In this document: positions 1 to 5,932 of the stretch, one piece after another
How the letters are laid out: the number at the start of each line of letters is the position of its first letter
Numbering within the stretch: the stretch's first letter is position 1
Assembly: GCA_027037705.1 (NCBI GenBank)
Contig: JALVYZ010000395.1
Span: forward strand, 1 to 6,665
Length of the DNA stretch: 6,665 nucleotides
Source: a bacterium
GTDB lineage: Bacteria > DYJV01 > JALVYZ01
Reading direction: 5' to 3'
Position numbers and translations under genes: made by a program
The notes under the pieces: model-generated
What the model was told of the DNA's origin: nothing
Database searches by the model: none
The model's input: only the letters and a program-made list of their open reading frames with translations

Positions 1-193
1 AATTTACTACTTTTACACCACCAGCTTTTCCTCTTCCACCTGCATGAATTTGTGCTTTTACAACAACTTTTCCTCCTCCAAGTTCATTGTAAATTTTTTC
101 AACTTCATTCATGTCAAATGCAACTTTCCCTTCTGGTACAGCAATTCCATATTTCTTAAATAATTCTTTCGCCTGATATTCATGAACTTTCAT
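1..193 (-). CDS. sucC: Succinyl-CoA synthetase (ADP-forming) beta subunit, N-terminal part, cut by the window edge
   Basis: The first 64 codons are present and the rest lies beyond base 1. The product starts [17 protein letters not shown] and continues to a glycine-rich stretch, [16 protein letters not shown], at about residues 46-61. This is the characteristic N-terminus of SucC, an ATP-grasp subunit; the [10 protein letters not shown] loop belongs to its nucleotide-binding region. SucC pairs with SucD to interconvert succinyl-CoA and succinate with ADP/ATP or GDP/GTP, in the oxidative or reductive TCA cycle in the cytoplasm. The ATG at 193-191 is chosen because an AAAGGAGG site lies four bases upstream and the family normally begins here. 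sucD would be expected downstream, outside the window. The family call is firm; the direction of the cycle in this organism cannot be told. Confidence 0.95.
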   Translation of the reverse strand, partial: MKVHEYQAKELFKKYGIAVPEGKVAFDMNEVEKIYNELGGGKVVVKAQIHAGGRGKAGGVKVVN

Positions 194-651
194 TTTGCCT
201 CCTTTATATTAATTTTTGACTGAGCAATTAACATAAATTTTTAAAGTTTTCAATTTTGTATACACTTTAACATTTTCAGATTATATTTTCAATAGTTTAA
301 AATTAATTGTTCATACTCCTTAAATTTTTTGTTTTTATTATTTTTTAAGCAAAGGATAAGATGATTGGATTGTTGCTAAAAAATGAGGTAATTGAGCTAA
401 CCTAAAGTTATATATATTTGGTTGATTCCAAATCAGTTTATTTTATTAAAATAACTTTATGCTTTTTTGATACGGGAGTCACAAAAAAAGTATCGATATA
501 ACTATATAAAATAATTTGTCTTAAATAATGATTTTAAATTTTTTTCAGGAATTTTTTTAATTCCCCATATTTTAAAAGAGTCAAATTCTATATTTTACAG
601 GTTTAGAGTAAAAACAATTTTTTATTTGTTATAATAACTTGATAACGATAA
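194..651. other. Gene-poor AT-rich spacer between sucC and the GH114 gene
   Basis: About 460 bases with no convincing intact gene. The sucC leader and promoter must lie in its left part; a perfect TATAAT on the minus strand at 285-280 is a possible -10 box, but no good -35 box stands at the right distance. A perfect GGAATT/AATTCC hairpin with a five-T loop sits at 548-564 without a U-run on either side. Around 338-533 two overlapping minus-strand frames read like pieces of a protein end (see findings). The middle part, about 355-480, is slightly richer in G and C than its surroundings. Nothing here resembles a tRNA, a known riboswitch or a CRISPR repeat. Confidence 0.5.
198..205 (-). promoter_or_regulatory. 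Strong ribosome binding site of sucC
   Basis: AAAGGAGG on the minus strand, four bases before the ATG at 193. It fixes the start of sucC. It also shows that this genome uses canonical Shine-Dalgarno sites, which makes their absence at birA, the amidase and the GH114 gene notable. Confidence 0.85.
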
Positions 652-1719
652 TTATTGACAAAATTTAACAAATTTCCCATCAAGCTCATAAGGTAAAAAA
701 ATAGTTTGAATTTCTATGTTATTATCAGAACAGTATTTGTAATAATTTTTCAATTCATATTCAATATTTATAACCGGTTTATTCTGATTTGAAAAAAATA
801 AATAATAACCACATTCATTATTCTCATGACATTGTTCATTAATCGCAAAATCGAAATATTGATATAAGTCTTTTATTTGTTCAACATCATTTTTTAGACC
901 TACCAATAAACCTAATTTATGAGCATATTGGGAAATGAATATATTAAATTCGAGCTGATCTTCATAAGATATATCAAAGCCTGAATTATTTAAAAATACA
1001 TCAACATTATCTGGATCAATACCATCACATCCTTTATCTTTTGCAAGTTCAATTCTTTTTCTAATTATATTTTTAATTTTTTCAGATTTTATGTTAATCC
1101 AATATTCGTTTTTCCATTCTTCAAGTTGATTCCCAATATCATTTATCGGATACATCCATCTGTCTTTTCTAAAATTTTCATATGTGCCAGCTGAAAAATA
1201 ACAAATAACAATATGACCAGATGTTTTTAAATTTTTAATTGTTTCTTTTGTATTTTCAAAAACATCTATATCATACACTTTTATATTTGGATAAATTTTT
1301 ATAGGATGTTCTTTATCTTTTAATAACTGAATATACCATTTATAACTTTTATCAAGCGATTTTATTTTTTGATATTCAATTTGTTCTATTTTTGATATTT
1401 TCCATTGTAAATCTTTAATATATTTTAATGATGCATTAAATATTAAATTTTCAACAAAAATATTAAATATATCAATTCTTAAATCATTAAAAACTATACC
1501 TTCAATAGAATTATTATCATTATCTATTGAATAATTGTTTAAATAAAAAAAATTATTGTAAAAAGAGAATTCAAGATTTAATTTTTCTCCTTTGTAATAA
1601 ATGTTTTCAAGATATAAAGTTTTCGTTTTAATATCAAAGTAATTTTTTAAATATAAAAAACCTTTAAAAAATGTTATTAATAAAAATGAAAAGAAAACAA
1701 TTGATTTTGTATTAAACAT
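652..1719 (-). CDS. Membrane-anchored or secreted GH114-family glycosidase (endo-alpha-1,4-polygalactosaminidase-like, TM1410 type)
   Basis: A 355-residue product that begins with a short polar stretch and a hydrophobic segment at about residues 5-24, either a signal peptide or a membrane anchor; no lipobox is seen. Residues about 27-125 are N/I/Y/F-rich and not recognised. Residues about 126-350 match the GH114 TIM barrel: KWYIQL, YDIDVFENTKETI (149-161), ICYFSAGTYENFR (172-184), GCDGIDPDNVD (230-240), GLKND (274-278), INEQC (293-297) and a late NIEYE. The acidic residues of DPDNVD and the Glu of NEQC are the presumed catalytic pair by family analogy. Family members cleave galactosamine-containing polysaccharides; the substrate here is unknown. 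The ATG at 1719 is preferred over a TTG at 1728; neither has an SD. The gene stands alone, with spacers of about 460 and 290 bases on either side. Confidence 0.88.
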   Translation of the reverse strand: MFNTKSIVFFSFLLITFFKGFLYLKNYFDIKTKTLYLENIYYKGEKLNLEFSFYNNFFYLNNYSIDNDNNSIEGIVFNDLRIDIFNIFVENLIFNASLKYIKDLQWKISKIEQIEYQKIKSLDKSYKWYIQLLKDKEHPIKIYPNIKVYDIDVFENTKETIKNLKTSGHIVICYFSAGTYENFRKDRWMYPINDIGNQLEEWKNEYWINIKSEKIKNIIRKRIELAKDKGCDGIDPDNVDVFLNNSGFDISYEDQLEFNIFISQYAHKLGLLVGLKNDVEQIKDLYQYFDFAINEQCHENNECGYYLFFSNQNKPVINIEYELKNYYKYCSDNNIEIQTIFLPYELDGKFVKFCQ

Positions 1720-2007
1720 TTTCAACAATAAAAAATTAATTTATTTTAATTACTTTTTAATTAAAATTTAACAAAAGTCAAGAAAAATAATACATTTTAT
1801 GATAAAAATCTTAACAATGTTATATAATTAATTTTTTTAAATTTAGATTTTTAAATTTAGAGAAATTATTAAAATATTTAAAGTCTATTTGTCAGTAATA
1901 ATTGTCTGTATTTAAATTTTGAATTTTTTGGCTGTATTTTTCATTTTGATACTATTTGATAATTATAAATTTCTGAAGAAAATCAATGAGTTTAGAAAAA
2001 TCCTTAC
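1720..2007. other. AT-rich spacer between tRNA-Leu and the GH114 gene
   Basis: About 290 bases without a supportable gene. It must contain the end of the tRNA transcript and the promoter of the GH114 gene. A possible promoter reads TTGTTA (1774-1769), a 16-base spacer, then TAATTA (1752-1747) on the minus strand. A TTGACT at 1781-1776 is an alternative -35 box. In such AT-rich DNA these matches are weak. A perfect 14-bp tandem repeat lies at 1834-1861. No convincing factor-independent terminator is visible downstream of the tRNA. Confidence 0.4.
1834..1861. repeat. Perfect 14-bp tandem duplication
   Basis: The unit TTTTTAAATTTAGA occurs twice head to tail, at 1834-1847 and 1848-1861, with no mismatch. 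It contains the self-complementary core AAATTT. It lies in the spacer upstream of the GH114 gene. It may be replication slippage in AT-rich DNA or a paired binding site; the sequence does not decide. Confidence 0.7.
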
Positions 2008-2093
2008 TGCCGAAGGGGGGATTTGAACCCCCACAAGGAAAGTCCCTTACCAGATCCTGAATCTGGCGCGTCTGCCAGTTCCGCCACTTCGGC
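2008..2093 (-). tRNA. tRNA-Leu (anticodon CAG)
   Basis: The minus strand folds as a complete class II tRNA of 86 bases. The acceptor stem GCCGAAG pairs with CTTCGGC, followed by discriminator A at 2008. The D-arm carries GG and the usual purines. The anticodon stem is CCAGA/TCTGG around loop TTCAGGA, with anticodon CAG at 2057-2059. A long variable arm (AAGG/CCTT stem) marks a Leu/Ser-type tRNA. The T-arm is GGGGG-TTCAAAT-CCCCC. The 3' CCA is not encoded (GTA follows the discriminator) and must be added by CCA-adding enzyme. The 5' end lies two bases after the fbp stop codon, so the tRNA is probably cut from the fbp mRNA by RNase P. Confidence 0.96.
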
Positions 2094-2095
2094 AA

Positions 2096-3022
2096 TTATT
2101 CATTTAAAAATTTTTGAGCAAGTTGAACTTCTTCTTTTGAACCAATATAAATTGGTGCCCTCTGGTCTAATTTTTCAGGATTTATTTCTAAAATTCTTTC
2201 CTTACCAGTAGAAGCCATTCCTCCTGCATTTTCTATAATAAAAGCCATTGGATTTAATTCAAAAAGTAATCTAAGTTTTCCATTTGGAGAGTTTTTTAAT
2301 GCCGGGTATGTAAACAGTCCGCCTCTTTTTAGAAGGATTTGGTTTATATCTGGGACAAAACCTCCACTATATCTAAGTTTATAACCATTTTCTTCAAGAA
2401 AATCTATAAACTTTGCATGTTTCTCTGTATAATCTTTTTTTAACCCACCTGGTGAATATATTTTATTGGAATCTTTTAAAGTAATTTCTTCTTGAGTTAA
2501 AACATATTCTCCTAATGAATTTAGTGTAAATTCATACACCCCATTTCCAGCAGAATATACTAAGGTAGTTCTTGGACCATAAACAATGTACATTGCACCA
2601 ACTAAATTCTTACCAGGTTGTAATAAATTTTCACCTTTAAAAATTCCAACAATTGTTCCAACTGCTAAATTAACATCAACCAATGATGAGCCATCAAGAG
2701 GATCAACTACTACACTATAATCTTTGTGCCCCTTTCTTTCAAAAATTAAAATATCATCTAATTCTTCAGATGCAAAACTTTTAACTCTGCCAGTATGATC
2801 AAGCCTATCTTTTATAATTTCATTTGCTAATACATCAAGGGCAAGCTGCTCTTCTCCATACAAATTACTTGTCCCTGCAAGACCAAGGTCTCCTGTCCTC
2901 ATTGCATGAACTATATATTTTGAAGCAACTGCAACTTCATATATAATGCTTGCAAGTCCAAAATCCACTCCTTTATGCATTAAGTGATTCCATAATCCTT
3001 TTTGAACATGTCTTTTTGGCAT
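2096..3022 (-). CDS. fbp: Fructose-1,6-bisphosphatase, class I
   Basis: A 308-residue enzyme that hydrolyses fructose-1,6-bisphosphate to fructose-6-phosphate, the committed step of gluconeogenesis and of some CO2-fixing pathways, in the cytoplasm. It shows the family signatures in order: SEELDD (86-91, metal-binding Glu 87/88), VDPLDGSS (106-113, metal-binding Asp residues), VDVNLAVGTIVGI, the substrate-binding LRYSGGFVPD (about 216-225), GLFTYPA, and LFELNPMAFIIENAGG (253-268) with the metal-binding Glu 255. The C-terminal APIYIGSKEEV is also typical. It is a little shorter than the usual 320-340 residues. An upstream in-frame ATG at 3046 would add eight residues, but the ATG at 3022 has AAGGAGG five bases before it and matches the family N-terminus better. 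It is third in a cluster behind an amidase and a nitroreductase gene, and a tRNA-Leu follows after two bases. Confidence 0.96.
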   Translation of the reverse strand: MPKRHVQKGLWNHLMHKGVDFGLASIIYEVAVASKYIVHAMRTGDLGLAGTSNLYGEEQLALDVLANEIIKDRLDHTGRVKSFASEELDDILIFERKGHKDYSVVVDPLDGSSLVDVNLAVGTIVGIFKGENLLQPGKNLVGAMYIVYGPRTTLVYSAGNGVYEFTLNSLGEYVLTQEEITLKDSNKIYSPGGLKKDYTEKHAKFIDFLEENGYKLRYSGGFVPDINQILLKRGGLFTYPALKNSPNGKLRLLFELNPMAFIIENAGGMASTGKERILEINPEKLDQRAPIYIGSKEEVQLAQKFLNE

Positions 3023-3027
3023 TATAT

Positions 3028-3034
3028 CCTCCTT
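3028..3034 (-). promoter_or_regulatory. Ribosome binding site that decides the fbp start
   Basis: AAGGAGG on the minus strand, five bases before the ATG at 3022. It favours this start over the upstream ATG at 3046, which has no such site. Confidence 0.8.
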
Positions 3035-3073
3035 AATAATTTTCATTTTAATTAAAACATTTTGACTTTAAGT

Positions 3074-3589
3074 TCAAGCCTCTTTAATAATAAGTTCTTT
3101 TAAGTCTTTTCTTTGAGATTTTAAATTTTTTATTTTTTCTTTGTCTGGATATCCAAAAGCTATAAATCCCATTAATTCAAGATGTTCCTCTAAATTCAAT
3201 ATCTCAGAAACCTCTTTTTTAGCTTTTAAAATTTCACCAAGCCAGACTCCTCCTAATCCAAGAGCATGAATGGCAAGCAGTATATTCTCAAAACATGCAC
3301 CAATTCCCATAATATCTTTCTCCCTATGATAAATACTATTGGTATCTAAAAAAATTCCAATTAAAACAGGCGCTTCAATAAAAATTCTTTTATAATGAGA
3401 TAATTCTCCAATTTTTTGTTTTAAATCTTGATTTTTAATTATAACAAACTTCCAGGGTTGATTATTTAATCCAGAAGGAGCCCATCTTCCAGCATCTAAT
3501 ACTTTGTAAATAATTTCATCTTCTACAGGTTTATTTAAAAAATGTCTTATGCTGCGACGAGATTTAATTAATTCAATTAAATCATTCAT
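3074..3589 (-). CDS. Nitroreductase-family FMN-dependent oxidoreductase
   Basis: A 171-residue, probably dimeric FMN protein of the nitroreductase superfamily. RRSIRHF (11-17) is the FMN-phosphate-contacting N-terminal motif. APSGLNNQPWKFVII (37-51) is the classic flavin/substrate loop. GIGACFENILLAIHALGLGG (95-114) is the conserved helix region, GFIAFGYPDK (141-150) the late strand, and a basic tail (SQRKDLKELI) ends the protein. The length is at the short end of the family. Members reduce nitro compounds, quinones, flavins or other acceptors with NAD(P)H; the physiological substrate cannot be read from the sequence. The ATG at 3589 is preceded by AGGAGG overlapping the end of the amidase gene, with only 13 bases between the two reading frames, which indicates co-transcription and probably coupled translation. 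fbp follows after 51 bases. Confidence 0.92.
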   Translation of the reverse strand: MNDLIELIKSRRSIRHFLNKPVEDEIIYKVLDAGRWAPSGLNNQPWKFVIIKNQDLKQKIGELSHYKRIFIEAPVLIGIFLDTNSIYHREKDIMGIGACFENILLAIHALGLGGVWLGEILKAKKEVSEILNLEEHLELMGFIAFGYPDKEKIKNLKSQRKDLKELIIKEA

Positions 3590-3598
3590 AATAAGATT

Positions 3599-3604
3599 CC
3601 TCCT
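3599..3604 (-). promoter_or_regulatory. Nitroreductase ribosome binding site overlapping the amidase stop codon
   Basis: AGGAGG on the minus strand, nine bases before the ATG at 3589. Its first bases are shared with the amidase TAG stop (3605-3603), so ribosomes finishing the amidase stand on this site. Confidence 0.75.
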
Positions 3605-5129
3605 AATTTTTTGTAAATTCAGCGTGTTTTATATATTTAACTATTCCTTTTGAAATTCCATAACTTATATTTTTCAAATAATAAATATTTCTTAATCTTT
3701 TATTTTCAAGTGGATTTGAAATAAAAGAAACTTCCACCAATATAGCAGGCATTTTTGTGCTAACTAAAACATAAAAAGGAGCTTTTTTAACACCATGGTC
3801 TTCAATATATTTATATCTTTTTTTTAATACATTAAAAAGAGTATAATGCACTGTCTCAGCAAATTTAACAGATTCTGAAACTCGTGCCATTTTCATTAAA
3901 TCATCAATTATAGCCTGTACATCATTGGATGTATCAATTTGAACTCTATCCCGTGAAGGATTCAAATAAAAAGTTTGTAATCCTTTTAAATTTTTATTTT
4001 TAGATGCATTGCAATGTATAGATACAAATAAATCAGAATTTAATCTATTAGCATATTTGACTCTATCTTCAAGCTCAATAAATCTATCTGTTTGTCTTGT
4101 TAAATATATCTGGAATTTATTTTTAGGTAAAAGTTTGTATAAATAACTTCTAACCATTTTAGCAATTTTTAATGTAACATCTTTCTCTTTTAATCCATAA
4201 TACATTGCTCCTGGATCTTTGCCTCCATGTCCAGGATCAAGAACAATAGTTTGTATTCGTTCATGAGGTTTTAGGATAAATTCTTTTTGTTCTTCAACAT
4301 CTATAACTAATCTATAGGGATTTTTTAAAACAAAATATTTCAAATTTACTATTTTATCCGTGTTAATTGAAATTATTAGATTATTCTTGTCTTTTTCAAT
4401 GTTAATTCTTTTATTAAAATTTTTATTATTAATGTTAATTATTTTAAAAGACTTAGAAATTAGGGTTGATTTTAAAATAATTGAGATAGAAAATTCTTGA
4501 TTAATAATGTCATATTCAGGTTTTTTTAAAAAGTCAAATACTATCCTGAAATAGTTAACTCCAACAAAATCTCTAATTTTTAATAACTTGTTTTTATAAA
4601 TTAATTTTGGTTTTACAATTTTTTTTAACTTTGGATTTTTTTTAAGAATTTCTTTTTTAAGAGTTAATGCTTTAATTTTGTAATCACCCTTAGGATATTT
4701 TCTTAGAAGAGTATTTATAATCCTTAATGCTGTTTTTGGTGTATTTTTATGAAAGTAATAAGTATAAGCTATATAATAATAAGCATCATCAGATAAACTT
4801 GAATGAGGAAATTCTCTTGTTAATCTATAAAATGAACTTATTGTCAAATCTGCATAAATTTCATATCCATTTTTTAGAGATTCAGTTAAATATAAATATG
4901 TTTTTCCAATCATATATAAAGATAGTGCTTTGTCTTTTTTACTTTTTGAATTTGAATATGCTGAATAAAAATTTTGTATTACAATGGAGCTGAAAGCTTC
5001 TTTATTTTTAATTTTTTTGCTTTTTAATAATTTATAATCATTTAAGGATTTTATAAGGATGGGATTTGTATATCCATAAAGAAAAGTTGTAGAAAAAATG
5101 ATTATAAGAACAATATATTTTTTAATCAT
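3603..5129 (-). CDS. N-acetylmuramoyl-L-alanine amidase with TPR-like, AMIN and Amidase_3 domains
   Basis: A 508-residue exported zinc enzyme that cuts the amide bond between MurNAc and the stem peptide of peptidoglycan, used in daughter-cell separation and wall turnover. Residues 1-20 form a signal peptide (MIKK, then a hydrophobic core). Residues about 45-165 look like TPR/YbgF-like helical repeats (repeated A..YYIAYTYY and FPHSSLSDDA/YPKGDYKIKA units). Residues about 183-280 fit an AMIN domain (IRDFVGVNYFRIVFDF to YRLVIDVEE), which targets septal wall. Residues about 292-502 are Amidase_3: VLDPGHGGKDPGA with zinc ligand His301, LKEKDVTL with Glu315, VSIHCNAS with His372, and MPAILVEVSF with catalytic Glu466. 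All key residues are present. The ATG at 5129 has no SD and may be at or near the 5' end of the mRNA. It heads the cluster continuing into nitroreductase, fbp and tRNA-Leu. It resembles AmiC-type proteins, but the repeat region means a specific symbol is not justified. Confidence 0.93.
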   Translation of the reverse strand: MIKKYIVLIIIFSTTFLYGYTNPILIKSLNDYKLLKSKKIKNKEAFSSIVIQNFYSAYSNSKSKKDKALSLYMIGKTYLYLTESLKNGYEIYADLTISSFYRLTREFPHSSLSDDAYYYIAYTYYFHKNTPKTALRIINTLLRKYPKGDYKIKALTLKKEILKKNPKLKKIVKPKLIYKNKLLKIRDFVGVNYFRIVFDFLKKPEYDIINQEFSISIILKSTLISKSFKIININNKNFNKRINIEKDKNNLIISINTDKIVNLKYFVLKNPYRLVIDVEEQKEFILKPHERIQTIVLDPGHGGKDPGAMYYGLKEKDVTLKIAKMVRSYLYKLLPKNKFQIYLTRQTDRFIELEDRVKYANRLNSDLFVSIHCNASKNKNLKGLQTFYLNPSRDRVQIDTSNDVQAIIDDLMKMARVSESVKFAETVHYTLFNVLKKRYKYIEDHGVKKAPFYVLVSTKMPAILVEVSFISNPLENKRLRNIYYLKNISYGISKGIVKYIKHAEFTKN

Positions 5130-5137
5130 TGATTTGA

Positions 5138-5166
5138 TAATTAACAGGTTGGTATTAATTTTTCAA
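5138..5166 (-). promoter_or_regulatory. Candidate promoter of the amidase cluster
   Basis: On the minus strand TTGAAA (5166-5161) is followed after 17 bases by TAATTA (5143-5138), about eight bases before the ATG at 5129. The -35 box lies inside the left arm of the palindrome at 5155-5179. The -10 match to TATAAT is poor, so the call rests on spacing and on the symmetry with the birA side. A start of transcription near 5131 would give an almost leaderless mRNA, which agrees with the missing SD. Confidence 0.4.
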
Positions 5167-5179
5167 CTTGAAAAATTAA
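5155..5179. repeat. Perfect 25-bp palindrome in a divergent control region
   Basis: Two perfectly complementary 12-base arms, TTAATTTTTCAA (5155-5166) and TTGAAAAATTAA (5168-5179), flank a single central C. The element lies in the 74-base gap between the divergent amidase and birA genes. Each arm supplies an outward TTGAAA that can act as a -35 box, so a protein bound here would affect both promoters. It could be an operator or a symmetrical promoter core. It is not followed by a U-run that would make it a typical terminator, and there is nothing upstream on either strand for it to terminate. Confidence 0.75.
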
Positions 5180-5195
5180 AAAAATTGAGTAATTA
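5168..5195 (+). promoter_or_regulatory. Candidate promoter of birA and the PEBP gene
   Basis: TTGAAA (5168-5173) is followed after 16 bases by TAATTA (5190-5195), eight bases before the birA ATG at 5204. This mirrors the arrangement on the other strand. Transcription from about 5202 would give a leaderless mRNA, which fits the absence of an SD before birA. The -10 box is far from consensus and the region is AT-rich, so the call is tentative. Confidence 0.4.
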
Positions 5196-5203
5196 ATTTA
5201 AAG

Positions 5204-5932
5204 ATGAAATACTTAAATTTCATTTATTATGAAGAATTAGATTCAACAAATGAAGAGGCTAAAAGAAATATAGAAAATATAAATGATTTTACCGTTCTTC
5301 TTGCAGATTTACAAACAAAGGGAAAAGGGAGAAATAATAGAGAGTGGTTTTCACCAAAAGGAGAAAATTTATACTTTACAATTGTTTTTAAACCAAAAGT
5401 AGAAATAAAATTTTTAACTGCTTTGCCAATTATAGTAGGCTATTCTATGTTGAAACTTCTTGAAAATATTATAAAAAATAAAAAAATTGCTATAAAATGG
5501 CCAAATGATATTTTAATAGAAGATAGAAAAATAGCAGGAATTTTGATTGAAAATTTTAAGGAAAGAATTATATTAGGTATAGGTTTAAATGTAAACACAG
5601 AAAGATTTCCTGATTTAAAGACTAATATCCCTACTTCTTTAAAAATTGAAACTAATACCACATTTGATAGGTTGTTAATTTTAAAAAATTTTTTTAAAAT
5701 TTTTTATATTAATTACAGATTATTTGAAAAAGAAAAAAAAATTCCTAAAAAGTTATTAAAAGAAATAAATGAAAAATTATATTTAAAAAATGAGCATGTA
5801 ACTGTAAAATTTAAAAATTCTATTGAGTCGGGAAAAGTAATGGGCATTAATGAAATGGGAGCGTTAGTTTTAGAAGACAATATATTAATATATGCTGGTG
5901 ATGTTAAAAAAGTAAGGAGGGGGAGCAAATGA
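5204..5932 (+). CDS. birA: Biotin--[acetyl-CoA-carboxylase] ligase, monofunctional (no DNA-binding domain)
   Basis: A 242-residue biotin protein ligase that activates biotin with ATP to biotinyl-AMP and transfers it to a lysine of biotin carboxyl carrier domains (acetyl-CoA or pyruvate carboxylase type). Motifs in order: ELDSTNEEA (11-19), the biotinyl-AMP loop QTKGKGRNNREW (37-48, the GRGRRG-type loop), IKWPNDIL (97-104), RKIAGILIE (108-116, with the conserved active-site Lys109) and LGIGLNVN (124-131), then a C-terminal SH3-like cap (about 195-238) ending in the conserved YAGDV. There is no N-terminal winged helix, so unlike E. coli BirA it is not expected to repress transcription itself. 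The ATG at 5204 starts directly at the family motif and has no SD. The stop TGA overlaps the ATG of the next gene (ATGA at 5929-5932). Confidence 0.95.
   Translation: MKYLNFIYYEELDSTNEEAKRNIENINDFTVLLADLQTKGKGRNNREWFSPKGENLYFTIVFKPKVEIKFLTALPIIVGYSMLKLLENIIKNKKIAIKWPNDILIEDRKIAGILIENFKERIILGIGLNVNTERFPDLKTNIPTSLKIETNTTFDRLLILKNFFKIFYINYRLFEKEKKIPKKLLKEINEKLYLKNEHVTVKFKNSIESGKVMGINEMGALVLEDNILIYAGDVKKVRRGSK
5914..5923 (+). promoter_or_regulatory. First ribosome binding site of the PEBP gene, inside the end of birA
   Basis: AAGGAGGGGG ends six bases before... the ATG at 5929 (five bases, 5924-5928, separate them). It lies within the last codons of birA and supports translation of the long, signal-bearing form of the downstream product. 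Confidence 0.75.

Noticed and set aside
361-405. A 14-codon plus-strand frame (MIGLLLKNEVIELT) with AAAGGA upstream
   Set aside because: Too short to separate from chance, no gene follows on the plus strand for it to act as a leader peptide, and it overlaps the possible gene remnant on the other strand.
548-564. Perfect hairpin GGAATT-TTTTT-AATTCC downstream of the GH114 gene
   Set aside because: Weak AT-rich stem with no U-run on either strand, so I do not call it a terminator; such palindromes are expected in this composition.
613-630. AACAA/TTGTT stem just after the GH114 stop codon, with a short U-run on the minus strand
   Set aside because: Only five pairs, four of them A-T, with an eight-base loop; too weak to call as a terminator.
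1954-1965. ATTTGATAATTA shared between the tRNA-distal spacer and the amidase upstream region (5132-5143)
   Set aside because: A single 12-base AT-rich match is plausible by chance in DNA of this composition, and the context differs.
2008-2032. Search for an attachment-site duplication of the tRNA-Leu 3' end within the window
   Set aside because: No second copy longer than trivial AT-rich matches was found, so no attachment site is annotated.
2023-2211. Plus-strand open frame of 62 codons
   Set aside because: It covers the tRNA-Leu and the antisense of the fbp 3' end, has no ribosome site and no family resemblance; it is a shadow.
3020-3046. Upstream ATG at 3046 as the start of fbp
   Set aside because: It has no SD, and the AAGGAGG site falls between it and the better-placed ATG at 3022.
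4727-4993. Plus-strand open frame of 88 codons
   Set aside because: Antisense to the TPR-like part of the amidase. Low-complexity composition, no SD, and the opposite strand has a strong family match.
5440-5928. Minus-strand open frames (73 and 71 codons) opposite birA
   Set aside because: Both are antisense to well-supported birA sequence and show no motifs or start signals.
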